Source: an uncultured Nitrospirota bacterium
Lineage (GTDB): Bacteria > Nitrospirota > Nitrospiria > Nitrospirales > UBA8639
Length of the DNA: 64,000 nucleotides
Assembly (NCBI GenBank): GCA_937139405.1
Contig: CAKZPV010000008.1
Location: 1 to 64,000 of the forward strand
Direction of reading: 5' to 3'
The notes beneath the pieces were generated by a model. That model was not told the DNA's origin. It saw only the letters and a program-made list of their open reading frames with translations, and made no database searches. A program made the translations under genes and the position numbers. Every line of letters begins with the position of its first letter. Position 1 is the first letter of the stretch. Shown one piece after another: positions 18,925 to 27,673 of this stretch.

Positions 18925-19704
18925 ATGACACAAACACGGGGATTTAAAATCGTTACTTATATCGGACTAGGAATTGGAATCCTGCTCTCATATGGACTGA
19001 CGTCTGGATGGAACAGCCCCTCCTCGCAAGATATTTTTCAGGCCGTTGAGGCACGAAATATCTCACGTATCCGCCAATTGATTTCCCAAGGCCAGGACGT
19101 CAATCAATCAACATCTGAGGGGGCAACACCGTTGCATTTTGCTGCCAGACTTGGCCAAATTCCACTCACTCAATTGTTATTAGAAAAAGGTGCTGATGTG
19201 CACGCCACCTATCAAGCTGCCTGGACCCCAATACATCTAGCCGCCAAAGGTGGCCATGTGGATGTAGCCAAGCTCTTGCTCAAAAATGGTGCAAAAGTTG
19301 ATGCAACAAAGGAAGCCACCGCCGCTCCTCTGCACATAGCCACACAAGAAGGCCATCAACGCATGGTGGCGTTTTTACTAGCGAACGGAGCGACAGTCCA
19401 CACACCGTTCAATGAAGGATGGACAGCTTTGCATATAGCTGCACAATCTGGAGATACCGATTTGACCCGATTACTTCTTGATGCTGGCGCACCAATTGAT
19501 GCCACCAATGCCATTGGCATGACCCCATTGCATTCTGCCGCCTTATCGGGCCACATTGACGTGACCGAATATCTCCTTTCCCGTGGAGCCACTTGCTCGA
19601 CTCCAAGCCAATCTGTTCAACAAATTAATATGGGAACGATCAATAACGTTGTCACAGCCCTTCAAAAAATTCTGAAACATTGCCCAATGTCTCAAGTCTC
19701 ATAA
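18925..19704 (+). CDS. Exported or membrane-anchored ankyrin-repeat protein
   Basis: 259 residues. A hydrophobic helix (about 9-26) acts as signal or anchor. It is followed by about six ankyrin repeats between residues 36 and 235, recognisable by recurrent GATPLHFAARLG, WTPIHLAAKGGHVDVAKLLLKNGA, WTALHIAAQSGD and MTPLHSAALSGHIDVTEYLLSRGA. The repeat stack probably binds a protein partner in the periplasm. GGAGAA lies about 12 bases before the ATG. It stands alone, convergent with the nuo operon. Confidence 0.85.
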   Translation: MTQTRGFKIVTYIGLGIGILLSYGLTSGWNSPSSQDIFQAVEARNISRIRQLISQGQDVNQSTSEGATPLHFAARLGQIPLTQLLLEKGADVHATYQAAWTPIHLAAKGGHVDVAKLLLKNGAKVDATKEATAAPLHIATQEGHQRMVAFLLANGATVHTPFNEGWTALHIAAQSGDTDLTRLLLDAGAPIDATNAIGMTPLHSAALSGHIDVTEYLLSRGATCSTPSQSVQQINMGTINNVVTALQKILKHCPMSQVS

Positions 19705-20052
19705 ACTCAACAACCAAGGCATCCACTCTCGTTTTCCTGACGGTACTGCTTTCTGAGAACTTTACAGACGACTGTCGGCTATCAACCCAGGGATTACAGT
19801 TTGGGAAATAACGGCTACGACATCTGTTATACAATCCATTAAACAGACATTCTGATGATCTGGTTTGGCATCTTTGAGTACAGCAAGATTCTCCCTCTCT
19901 CAGAGCTGAGCCTTTCCACAAAAAAACACCTGATGAGCATCAATCATTTTGGGATTTTTTTCCAAATAATGCTCAAATCTTTCAGTACTCACGATAGGAA
20001 CGAACTGATGATACTTTCAGGAGTAAAATAAGACAGAACCAAAAGAAAGGAT
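19705..20052. other. Convergent intergenic region, nothing recognised
   Basis: About 350 bases between the ankyrin gene and the end of the nuo operon. A frame on the minus strand (19652-19921) overlaps the ankyrin gene and looks non-coding. No obvious GC-rich hairpin plus T-run was found for either transcript. Confidence 0.4.
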
Positions 20053-21534
20053 TTATTTAATCGGAAGAATGGAAAGATCGGCGATGGAGACTAAAGGACC
20101 GGGGAAAATTCCCAGTAACACGACGCCAGCAACTGCACATGCAAGGACCACGGAGACTTGAGGAGAAAGGACGAGACGCGTATGTTGTTCGTGTTCTGGT
20201 GAAGGCTCACGCATGTACATCACCATGACAATGCGCAAATAATAGAAGGCGGAGATAGCGGCAAAAATCAACCCAAATATGGCCAACCATGCCAAACCGG
20301 CATTGACCGCAGCCATGAACAAATAGAATTTTCCAATAAATCCAGCTGTCGGAGGGATACCCGCCAATGAAATCATAAATACCAGCATCAGGAAAGCTCC
20401 GCCTTTATGCCGCTTGGCTAAGCCAGTAAAGTCTTCAATGTCTTCACCCTCTAGCCCACCTTTTCGTAAGATTGCTACCATGGCAAATGCACCAATCGTC
20501 ATGAAAGAATAGATCGCTAAGTAAAGCATGAGGCTGGAGACGCCGCGAGACGAGACGCCTGTTTCAACCCCCACCCAACCTGCCACAACAACCCCAACCA
20601 AGGCATATCCAGCATGGGCAATACTGGAATAGGCTAACATTCGCTTCACATTTGTCTGAACGATGGCGACCAAATTCCCCAACGCGACTGTGATTAAACA
20701 CACCGCAAGAATCAACATATTCCAATTGGGTTTGACCCCACCAAACGCTTCCAAGAGCACACGAAGAAACGCCGCAAAACTTGCGGCTTTTGAAGCCACG
20801 GCCATAAAGGCCGTCACAGATGTCGGCGCGCCCTCATACACATCTGGTGTCCACATATGAAACGGTACTGCGGCCACTTTGAACCCAAAGCCGACAATAA
20901 TAAGCATCAACGCCAAGAGCATCAGCGGATCATTCAAGGCTGGCCCATTGACCACGGCTGCAATTTCACTCAACCGCGTACTACCGGTTACCCCAAACAA
21001 GAGGGAAATACCATAGAGCAAAATCCCTGAAGAAAACGCACCTAAGACGAAATATTTTGCTGAGGCTTCAATAGAACGTGCTTCAAAACGTTTAAAGCCA
21101 GCCATGATATACAAGGTGATGGACATGAGTTCGATCCCGAGGTAGATCGTGAGCAGATCAGCTCCCGAGACCATCACCATCATTCCCGCTAACGCTAACA
21201 AGACAAAGGCGTAATATTCTGCCAGATCAATTTTTTCTTCTTTGAGATAACTCATCGATAATAAAATGGTCAGCCCACTGACCAGGTACAACAACATTTT
21301 CCAGAAGGCCGCATAGGAATCCACCACAACTAATCCGCTAAATGCCACGGTGGTTTCACCGAAATCTTCCATGGTCACCAACGCACAGACCGCTAACACT
21401 CCTAGACTCATCCAAGCCAAGAAATCTTTTTTGGCAGTTGGTGTAATAGGGTCAAGAACCAGAACCAGGCAGGCAATCCCCACAATCAACAATTCAGGAA
21501 GGATCGTGGCAAGATCGACAAAAGGAATGCTCAT
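20053..21534 (-). CDS. nuoN: NADH-quinone oxidoreductase subunit N
   Basis: Antiporter-like proton-pumping subunit of complex I in the inner membrane, 493 residues with about 14 hydrophobic helices. Family landmarks are visible, for example GIELMSITLYIMAGF, the loop FHMWTPDVYEGAPTSVTAFMAVASKAASF with its functional lysine, and the later helix KRMLAYSSIAHAGYALVG. Its start overlaps the nuoM stop by 4 bases, indicating translational coupling. It is the last gene of the 13-subunit operon. Confidence 0.96.
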   Translation of the reverse strand: MSIPFVDLATILPELLIVGIACLVLVLDPITPTAKKDFLAWMSLGVLAVCALVTMEDFGETTVAFSGLVVVDSYAAFWKMLLYLVSGLTILLSMSYLKEEKIDLAEYYAFVLLALAGMMVMVSGADLLTIYLGIELMSITLYIMAGFKRFEARSIEASAKYFVLGAFSSGILLYGISLLFGVTGSTRLSEIAAVVNGPALNDPLMLLALMLIIVGFGFKVAAVPFHMWTPDVYEGAPTSVTAFMAVASKAASFAAFLRVLLEAFGGVKPNWNMLILAVCLITVALGNLVAIVQTNVKRMLAYSSIAHAGYALVGVVVAGWVGVETGVSSRGVSSLMLYLAIYSFMTIGAFAMVAILRKGGLEGEDIEDFTGLAKRHKGGAFLMLVFMISLAGIPPTAGFIGKFYLFMAAVNAGLAWLAIFGLIFAAISAFYYLRIVMVMYMREPSPEHEQHTRLVLSPQVSVVLACAVAGVVLLGIFPGPLVSIADLSILPIK

Positions 21535-23114
21535 GGGGTTGCCTCTGAGGCCTGAATACTCCCGGCGTGCGCGATGTCTTCTGTCATCACTAAGATAGGC
21601 TCATTCACCGAAAAATCATGCTGCACGATAACGGATCCTGATTGCGCAGTAACAACACGTTCCACACTTGCATGCATCACATCCAAAAACGGTTTGGGAT
21701 AGAGTCCGATCCAAAACACCAGCACCACTAATGGCACCAGCATGCCAAATTCACGGGCATTGAGATCCGTTAGCTTAGGAAGCATCTTAGGAGAGGCAGG
21801 TCCATAGACGATGCGCTGCACTAAATACAAAATATACACGGCGGCTAAAATGATGCCCAATGCGGCTAATGTCGCCGTCAGCTTATCCCAAGCAAACACG
21901 CCCACTAACACCAAAAATTCCCCCACGAAACTATTCATACCTGGGAGCCCAACGGAAGATAAGGCGAAGATGACCAAAAAAGTCGCATACTGTGGCATAG
22001 CGTTGGCCAGCCCACCGTTCTCACTAATTTCTCTACTATGTGTACGCTCATAAATAATGCCGACACACATAAAAAGTGCACCCGTCGTAATGCCATGATT
22101 GATCATCTGCAATACGGCACCTTCGATCCCTTGCGCATTGAAAGCAAAAATTCCCAATGTCACAAACCCCATATGACTCACACTCGAATAGGCGATCAGT
22201 TTCTTAATGTCACTTTGGGCAAGAGCCATATAGGCTCCATAGATGATCGCAATCACCGATAAGGTCATGATGATTGGGGTATAAGCGACCGACGCATCCG
22301 GTAACATGGGCAACGAGAAGCGTAAGAATCCATACGTACCCAACTTCAACAACACACTAGCCAGAATGACGCTACCCGCGGTCGGCGCTTGGACATGGGC
22401 ATCTGGCAGCCAGGTATGAAACGGGAACATCGGCACTTTTACAGCAAAGGCGGCAAAGAACGCCCAGAACAGTAAGGCTTGCAAACCAGGCGCGTACGAG
22501 GCTTGGGTCAATGCCAAAATATCGAAGGTCCGCCCACCTTCAAAATACAGCACTAAAATCGCAACGAGCAGAAGGATACTTCCCGCCAAGGTATACAGAA
22601 AAAACTTGATGGCCGCATAGACACGATTCGGCCCACCCCATACGCCAATCAATAAATACATGGGAATCAACATCGTTTCCCAAAAAATATAAAAAAGCAC
22701 AAAGTCTAAAGCCACAAAGACGCCAATCGTGGCGGTTTCCAAAACAAGCAAACTGATAAAAAATTCCTTGAGTCGTATATCGATCGCCGTCCATGACACT
22801 AAAATACACAACGGCGCCAGAAAGGTGGTCAGCAGCACTAATGGCATACTGATACCATCAACCCCTAAGGCATAATGAATGGCTGGGGAATCAATCCATT
22901 GGTGTTTCTCAACAAACTGCATGCCCGCATTGCCATTGTCGAACACGAACCAAAGCGGCAACGACGCAACAAACGTAATCAATGACGTTGCTAACGCAAT
23001 ATGTCGAGACAACGACTCATGGGCGAGTAACGTGGCAACTACGCCGAGTAGCGGAAGAATCAGAATCAGCGTAAGCCAGGGAATGCCCTCAGAAGGAACG
23101 ACCATTTCAGTCAT
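21531..23114 (-). CDS. nuoM: NADH-quinone oxidoreductase subunit M
   Basis: Second antiporter-like membrane subunit of complex I, 527 residues. It shows FYIFWETMLIPMYLLIGVWGG with the conserved glutamate, MFPFHTWLPDAHVQAPTAGSVILASVLLKLGTYG with the essential lysine, and KKLIAYSSVSHMGFVTLG. It starts about 90 bases after nuoL and overlaps nuoN by 4 bases. It pumps protons as part of the distal membrane arm. Confidence 0.96.
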   Translation of the reverse strand: MTEMVVPSEGIPWLTLILILPLLGVVATLLAHESLSRHIALATSLITFVASLPLWFVFDNGNAGMQFVEKHQWIDSPAIHYALGVDGISMPLVLLTTFLAPLCILVSWTAIDIRLKEFFISLLVLETATIGVFVALDFVLFYIFWETMLIPMYLLIGVWGGPNRVYAAIKFFLYTLAGSILLLVAILVLYFEGGRTFDILALTQASYAPGLQALLFWAFFAAFAVKVPMFPFHTWLPDAHVQAPTAGSVILASVLLKLGTYGFLRFSLPMLPDASVAYTPIIMTLSVIAIIYGAYMALAQSDIKKLIAYSSVSHMGFVTLGIFAFNAQGIEGAVLQMINHGITTGALFMCVGIIYERTHSREISENGGLANAMPQYATFLVIFALSSVGLPGMNSFVGEFLVLVGVFAWDKLTATLAALGIILAAVYILYLVQRIVYGPASPKMLPKLTDLNAREFGMLVPLVVLVFWIGLYPKPFLDVMHASVERVVTAQSGSVIVQHDFSVNEPILVMTEDIAHAGSIQASEATP

Positions 23115-23202
23115 GAGTTACGGCTCTCTTATTCAACATGCAGACCACCAACAACCACCGCTCCACCCTTGTTCATCTCCCATCTATCAGGGAGGCTTAG
23201 CT

Positions 23203-25101
23203 TTAAAAGAAAATTAACGCCCCAAGAATCATTACGGCGCCGACCGTCATAGCCAGCGCGTAATTTTGTGCTTGTCCACTTTGAAGTACCCGCGTCACCC
23301 ATCCTCCCCAGGCCACGGCACGAGCGACTCCATTGACCGCACCATCAATCACTGCAATATCTACTCGTTTCCACAAGCTATCAGCCACCTTTAAAGTCGG
23401 TGTTACAATTGTTCGATCATAGGCTTCATCCACAAACCATTTGTTCAATGACAATTGATAGAGAGATTGCCATTGACCGGCTAACCGCTCCGGCAAGGCT
23501 GGTGATTTCACGTACACAAAGTAAGCGGCGGCAATACCTAATAATCCCATCGCCGTTGCCGCTATCATAATTCCTGTTGCTGCGGCTCCTTCATGATGAC
23601 CATCACCTTCACCACCAGGGAAAGCCGGGGCAAGAAACTCTGGGATACCGATATATCCAGCCACAATACTCAACACGGCAAGAATCAAAAGCGGAACGGT
23701 CATTGTCTTGGAAGGTTCATGAATATGATCTGCGTGGGCAGGATCCACATGAGATTCACCCCAAAAGGTCACAAACACCAAGCGGAAACTGTAAAACGCC
23801 GTCATCAAAGCCGTGAGCAATCCAAGCACAGTGAGCACTTGGCCTAATCCTCCTGACATCCAGGAAGACAACAGCAAGGCATCCTTACTAAAAAATCCCG
23901 CCGTCAATGGAAATCCCGCCAGAGCCAATGAACCAATCACGAAGGTCCAATAGGTCACGGGCAATTTATCTTTCAGTCCCCCCATTTTCCGAAAATCTTG
24001 CTCATGATGCAGCGCAATAATCACAGCGCCACATCCTAAGAACAACAAGGCTTTGAACGCTCCATGAGTCAGTAAATGATACATACCGGAAACGTAGGCA
24101 CCCAGACCGCAAGCCATCATCATGTATCCAAGCTGGCTCAACGTGGAATAGGCGACGACGCGCTTGATATCTGTTTGGGTCAACGCAATGGTAGCACCTA
24201 GAAACATGGTGACTCCCCCAACGACAGCCACTACATCCATAGCAACTGGCGAAAGGTTATACAATGGAGCCAAACGTGCCACCATAAAAACACCAGCTGT
24301 GACCATTGTCGCAGCATGAATGAGCGCAGAAATCGGCGTGGGGCCTTCCATGGCATCAGGCAACCAGACGTGCAACGGAACTTGCGCAGATTTCCCAACG
24401 GCACCGACAAACAGAAACAGACAAATCAGGGTCATGACCGAGAGTTCCCAATTTCCACCAATCGTTGCAAGCACATTCACCATTCCTCCAGCGACTTGAT
24501 CTAACTGAGAAAAGACCACCTGATATTGCAAACTGCCAAAGGTGACAAAGACCAACAAGATCCCCACCATGAATCCGAAATCCCCGACACGATTCACTAG
24601 AAAGGCTTTTGTCGCTGCAGCTCGAGCTGATGGCCGCTCATACCAATGTCCAATGAGCAAATACGAACAAAGACCGACAGCTTCCCAGAAAACAAATAAT
24701 TGCAGAAAGTTATCAGACATCACCAACATCAACATTGAAAATGTAAACAAGGCAATATTACTAAAAAACCGAGCATAACCCGGTTCACTATGCATATAGC
24801 CAATTGTATAAATGTGCACCAGGGAACTCACGATCGTCACTAGCATCAGCATGGCTACCGTCAACTGATCAATAAACAACCCTAATGTAATGGTGAGATC
24901 GCCTGAATTTGCCCAGGTATAAAGAGGAATGTTGAGAACTGTTCCTCCAGCAACTTCGCTCAGAGCCATGAGAGAAAGGAGAAAAGAACCGACGACTGCA
25001 GGAACAGCAATCAGGTGGGCTCGCTCCTTGATCACGTGACCACCGAGACCAAGGATCACAAAGGCCAGAAGAGGAAGAAGGGGGATTAAGGCGTAGACCA
25101 T
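23203..25101 (-). CDS. nuoL: NADH-quinone oxidoreductase subunit L
   Basis: Largest antiporter-like subunit, 632 residues. Recognisable regions include FVFWEAVGLCSYLLIGHWYERPSA, the channel-lining VPLHVWLPDAMEGPTPISALIHAATMVTAGVFM, and KRVVAYSTLSQLGYMM. The C-terminal part (from about 530) holds the lateral amphipathic helix and last anchor helix that clamp NuoM and NuoN. It starts 4 bases after the nuoK stop. Confidence 0.96.
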   Translation of the reverse strand: MVYALIPLLPLLAFVILGLGGHVIKERAHLIAVPAVVGSFLLSLMALSEVAGGTVLNIPLYTWANSGDLTITLGLFIDQLTVAMLMLVTIVSSLVHIYTIGYMHSEPGYARFFSNIALFTFSMLMLVMSDNFLQLFVFWEAVGLCSYLLIGHWYERPSARAAATKAFLVNRVGDFGFMVGILLVFVTFGSLQYQVVFSQLDQVAGGMVNVLATIGGNWELSVMTLICLFLFVGAVGKSAQVPLHVWLPDAMEGPTPISALIHAATMVTAGVFMVARLAPLYNLSPVAMDVVAVVGGVTMFLGATIALTQTDIKRVVAYSTLSQLGYMMMACGLGAYVSGMYHLLTHGAFKALLFLGCGAVIIALHHEQDFRKMGGLKDKLPVTYWTFVIGSLALAGFPLTAGFFSKDALLLSSWMSGGLGQVLTVLGLLTALMTAFYSFRLVFVTFWGESHVDPAHADHIHEPSKTMTVPLLILAVLSIVAGYIGIPEFLAPAFPGGEGDGHHEGAAATGIMIAATAMGLLGIAAAYFVYVKSPALPERLAGQWQSLYQLSLNKWFVDEAYDRTIVTPTLKVADSLWKRVDIAVIDGAVNGVARAVAWGGWVTRVLQSGQAQNYALAMTVGAVMILGALIFF

Positions 25102-25105
25102 CGCC

Positions 25106-25411
25106 TTACCATTTCAGCAATCGGAAGTCGTCAATGTTGATACTCGCCGAATGACGGTAGAGGGCAATAATAATCGCCAATCCGACAGCGACCTCTGCAG
25201 CAGCCACGGTCAGTGCAAAAAACACGAAGACCTGACCAGACAGATTTCCTAAATAGGAAGAAAACGCCACGAAGTTAATATTCGTAGCATTCAGCATCAA
25301 TTCAACGGATAAGAGAATAATGATGATATTACGTCGAATGAGTACACCAACTAATCCAATAGAAAAGACGATGCCACTTAATACAACATAATAGCTCACG
25401 GGAACGTCCAT
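25106..25411 (-). CDS. nuoK: NADH-quinone oxidoreductase subunit K
   Basis: Small three-helix subunit (101 residues) of the membrane arm. Two buried glutamates of the family are seen, in [15 protein letters not shown] and [19 protein letters not shown]. Its ATG shares one base with the nuoJ stop (TAATG), so translation is coupled. The C-terminus ([12 protein letters not shown]) is typical. Confidence 0.96.
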   Translation of the reverse strand: MDVPVSYYVVLSGIVFSIGLVGVLIRRNIIIILLSVELMLNATNINFVAFSSYLGNLSGQVFVFFALTVAAAEVAVGLAIIIALYRHSASINIDDFRLLKW

Positions 25412-25929
25412 TAACTCTTGGCCTCCAAAATACCTTTTTTTGTCAGAATCACAGCGCCAACCATGGCCACGAGCAAAATGAGCGATGCGACCTCAAAAGG
25501 AAAGAGATAGGTAGAATAGAGAAGTTCCCCAATGGATTCTGTATTCCCTCGCGTGAGTTCAAGCGGAGCAGCGGAAGCCGAGAGATTTCCTCCGAGAGTC
25601 GTCTCTCCTTTCAATACCAGTAGAACCGCCTCCGCAAATAGGACACAACCAAGAAATAACCCGACGATGAACTGCCCATGGAAATGTTCTTCTCGTTTTA
25701 AATTTAGGAGCATCACCACAAAGAGATAAAGCACGAGAATGGCTCCTGCATAGACCAGTATTTGGATGATGGCCAAAAACTCCGCATGTAAGGTGACGAA
25801 GAGCCCCGCAACATGGAAAAACATGACCAACAGAGCTAAGGCACTATAGACAGGATTTTTTAGCGCAACCACAAACCCAGCGGTTACGACAATAATACTG
25901 GCAAAATAAAAAAAGACAAATGTTTCCAT
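25411..25929 (-). CDS. nuoJ: NADH-quinone oxidoreductase subunit J
   Basis: 172 residues, about five membrane helices, including the flexible third helix region [25 protein letters not shown] that takes part in coupling quinone reduction to proton movement. The ATG at 25929 is used; a TTG five codons earlier is unlikely. It follows nuoI by about 70 bases and overlaps nuoK by one base. Confidence 0.95.
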   Translation of the reverse strand: METFVFFYFASIIVVTAGFVVALKNPVYSALALLVMFFHVAGLFVTLHAEFLAIIQILVYAGAILVLYLFVVMLLNLKREEHFHGQFIVGLFLGCVLFAEAVLLVLKGETTLGGNLSASAAPLELTRGNTESIGELLYSTYLFPFEVASLILLVAMVGAVILTKKGILEAKS

Positions 25930-26001
25930 AAATCGATGAAGCAAGTATCAGGAATGAAACGTTGTCACTCGCTCAGGCACCCATACGAAACAGACACACA
26001 T

Positions 26002-26544
26002 TCACTCGACGTCTTTTTGGGGAATTTCCTTAAATCCCACATTAAAATACGCCACATTAGGATGTTGAAACTCCAACCGTTTTTCCCGAACTGGAAAATT
26101 TCGATCTCCGATGGCCAGCAGTTGTTGTTTATTTAAATGCAGTTGCCGTTTATCGTACACCGCCCATTCATATTCCTGTGTCATCCCCAATGCATCTACG
26201 GGGCAGGCCTTCACACAAAGGCCGCAAAATAAACAACGGGTCATGTCCATGTAATATTCTTTGGAATATCGCTTTGCTGGCTCCTCTGGAACTTCTGCGC
26301 TCACGACTCGTATCACCCGAGATGGACAGGCTGCTTCACACAGATCACATCCCACACATTTTTCTGTTCCGTCATCGTAACGTAATAACGCAAGCATTCC
26401 CCGATAATTCGACGGCAGCTGTTTCTTTTCATGAGGATATTGCAAGGTAATGGGTTTGTACTTCAAAAGATGAGATAGCGTCGCTTTCATGCCTAACAGA
26501 AGCTCATAAAACGTGAGAGTCTTCACCCATTCTTTCAGATTCAT
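26002..26544 (-). CDS. nuoI: NADH-quinone oxidoreductase subunit I (2 x 4Fe-4S)
   Basis: Peripheral-arm ferredoxin-like subunit that passes electrons from NuoG to NuoB. It has two CxxCxxCxxxCP clusters: CVGCDLCEAACP and CLFCGLCVKACP. The ATG at 26544 (180 residues) is preferred because it clears the nuoH stop; a frame to 26586 would overlap nuoH by about 20 bases. The Lys/His-rich C-terminal tail after the second cluster is of usual length. Confidence 0.95.
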   Translation of the reverse strand: MNLKEWVKTLTFYELLLGMKATLSHLLKYKPITLQYPHEKKQLPSNYRGMLALLRYDDGTEKCVGCDLCEAACPSRVIRVVSAEVPEEPAKRYSKEYYMDMTRCLFCGLCVKACPVDALGMTQEYEWAVYDKRQLHLNKQQLLAIGDRNFPVREKRLEFQHPNVAYFNVGFKEIPQKDVE

Positions 26545-26566
26545 GGATCCCACTTCTCGCAACTCC

Positions 26567-27622
26567 TCAGGGGAAAATGTAGGCAAAAATAGACGTCAAC
26601 ACAATATTGCCCAACGCGATCGGCAAGAGCACTTTCCACCCGAACCGCATCAATTGGTCGTATCGCAATCGAGGCAAAGTCGCGCGAATCCAGAAAAACA
26701 AGAAGAGGAAGCCATACACCTTAAACGTAAACCAAAACATCCCAGTCAACCAATGCAGCGACTCAGGTCCCTGTAAGATTTCTACAGGGGCATGCCAACC
26801 GCCAAAAAACAACACGGTGGCGACACAGGACACCAAAATCATATTGCCGTATTCTGCTAAGAAAAAGAACGCAAATCGCATGCCGCTATATTCGGTAAAG
26901 AACCCAGCGACCAATTCACTTTCCGCTTCCGGCAAATCAAATGGAGTTCGATTGGTTTCAGCCACAGAAGAAATAATGAACACGACAAAAGCTATGGCTT
27001 GGGGAAAAGATCCCCACGCAAAGAAATACCAATTCCAAAAGCCGCCCGCTTGCGCGTTCGTAATCGTCACCAGACTCAAGGAGCTTGAAAGAAGTAAGAC
27101 TCCGACAATCGATAGCCCCACATTCAATTCATAACTGATCAATTGTGCGGCCGATCGCAACCCGCCAAGCAACGAATATTTACTATTGGAAGACCAACCC
27201 CCGAGAATGATGCCGTATGCTCCAATAGACGCAAATGCGAGAATATATAAGACTCCGATATTAATATCTGTGATCACAAAAGGCTTGAAATCCACACCGC
27301 CAACATCAACCGTCCAATCCGGGCCGAAGGGAATTACTGCAAAACCAATGAGTGCCGGAACTAACGACAAGATCGGCGCCATGCTAAACATAAACTTATT
27401 GGCTCCGGCCGGAATAATGTCTTCCTTAAAAAAGAGCTTTAGGCCATCAGCCACTGGTTGCAACACCCCATATGGGCCAACCTCCATTGGCCCCATTCGA
27501 TCCTGCATCCATCCCAACACCTTGCGTTCCAGCAAGGTTAGCAAGGCCACGGTAAGGAGCACCGCCACCATGACTGCGCCAATTTGGCTTAACGTAAGTC
27601 CTAATCGAATTACCGTATCCAT
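26567..27622 (-). CDS. nuoH: NADH-quinone oxidoreductase subunit H
   Basis: 351-residue membrane subunit at the junction of the two arms; it forms much of the quinone tunnel. Family signatures are RKVLGWMQDRMGPMEVGPYGVLQPVADGLKL and the acidic funnel ETNRTPFDLPEAESELVAGF. About eight membrane helices are visible. It lies between nuoG and nuoI, the usual place. Confidence 0.96.
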   Translation of the reverse strand: MDTVIRLGLTLSQIGAVMVAVLLTVALLTLLERKVLGWMQDRMGPMEVGPYGVLQPVADGLKLFFKEDIIPAGANKFMFSMAPILSLVPALIGFAVIPFGPDWTVDVGGVDFKPFVITDINIGVLYILAFASIGAYGIILGGWSSNSKYSLLGGLRSAAQLISYELNVGLSIVGVLLLSSSLSLVTITNAQAGGFWNWYFFAWGSFPQAIAFVVFIISSVAETNRTPFDLPEAESELVAGFFTEYSGMRFAFFFLAEYGNMILVSCVATVLFFGGWHAPVEILQGPESLHWLTGMFWFTFKVYGFLFLFFWIRATLPRLRYDQLMRFGWKVLLPIALGNIVLTSIFAYIFP

Positions 27623-27673
27623 GACGGATTCACTCCTCTCCTCTTTGAATCAACGCACAAGCTGAGAATTCCC

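Noticed and set aside
26607-27134. 175-codon plus-strand frame
   Set aside because: Antisense to nuoH; no supporting motif.
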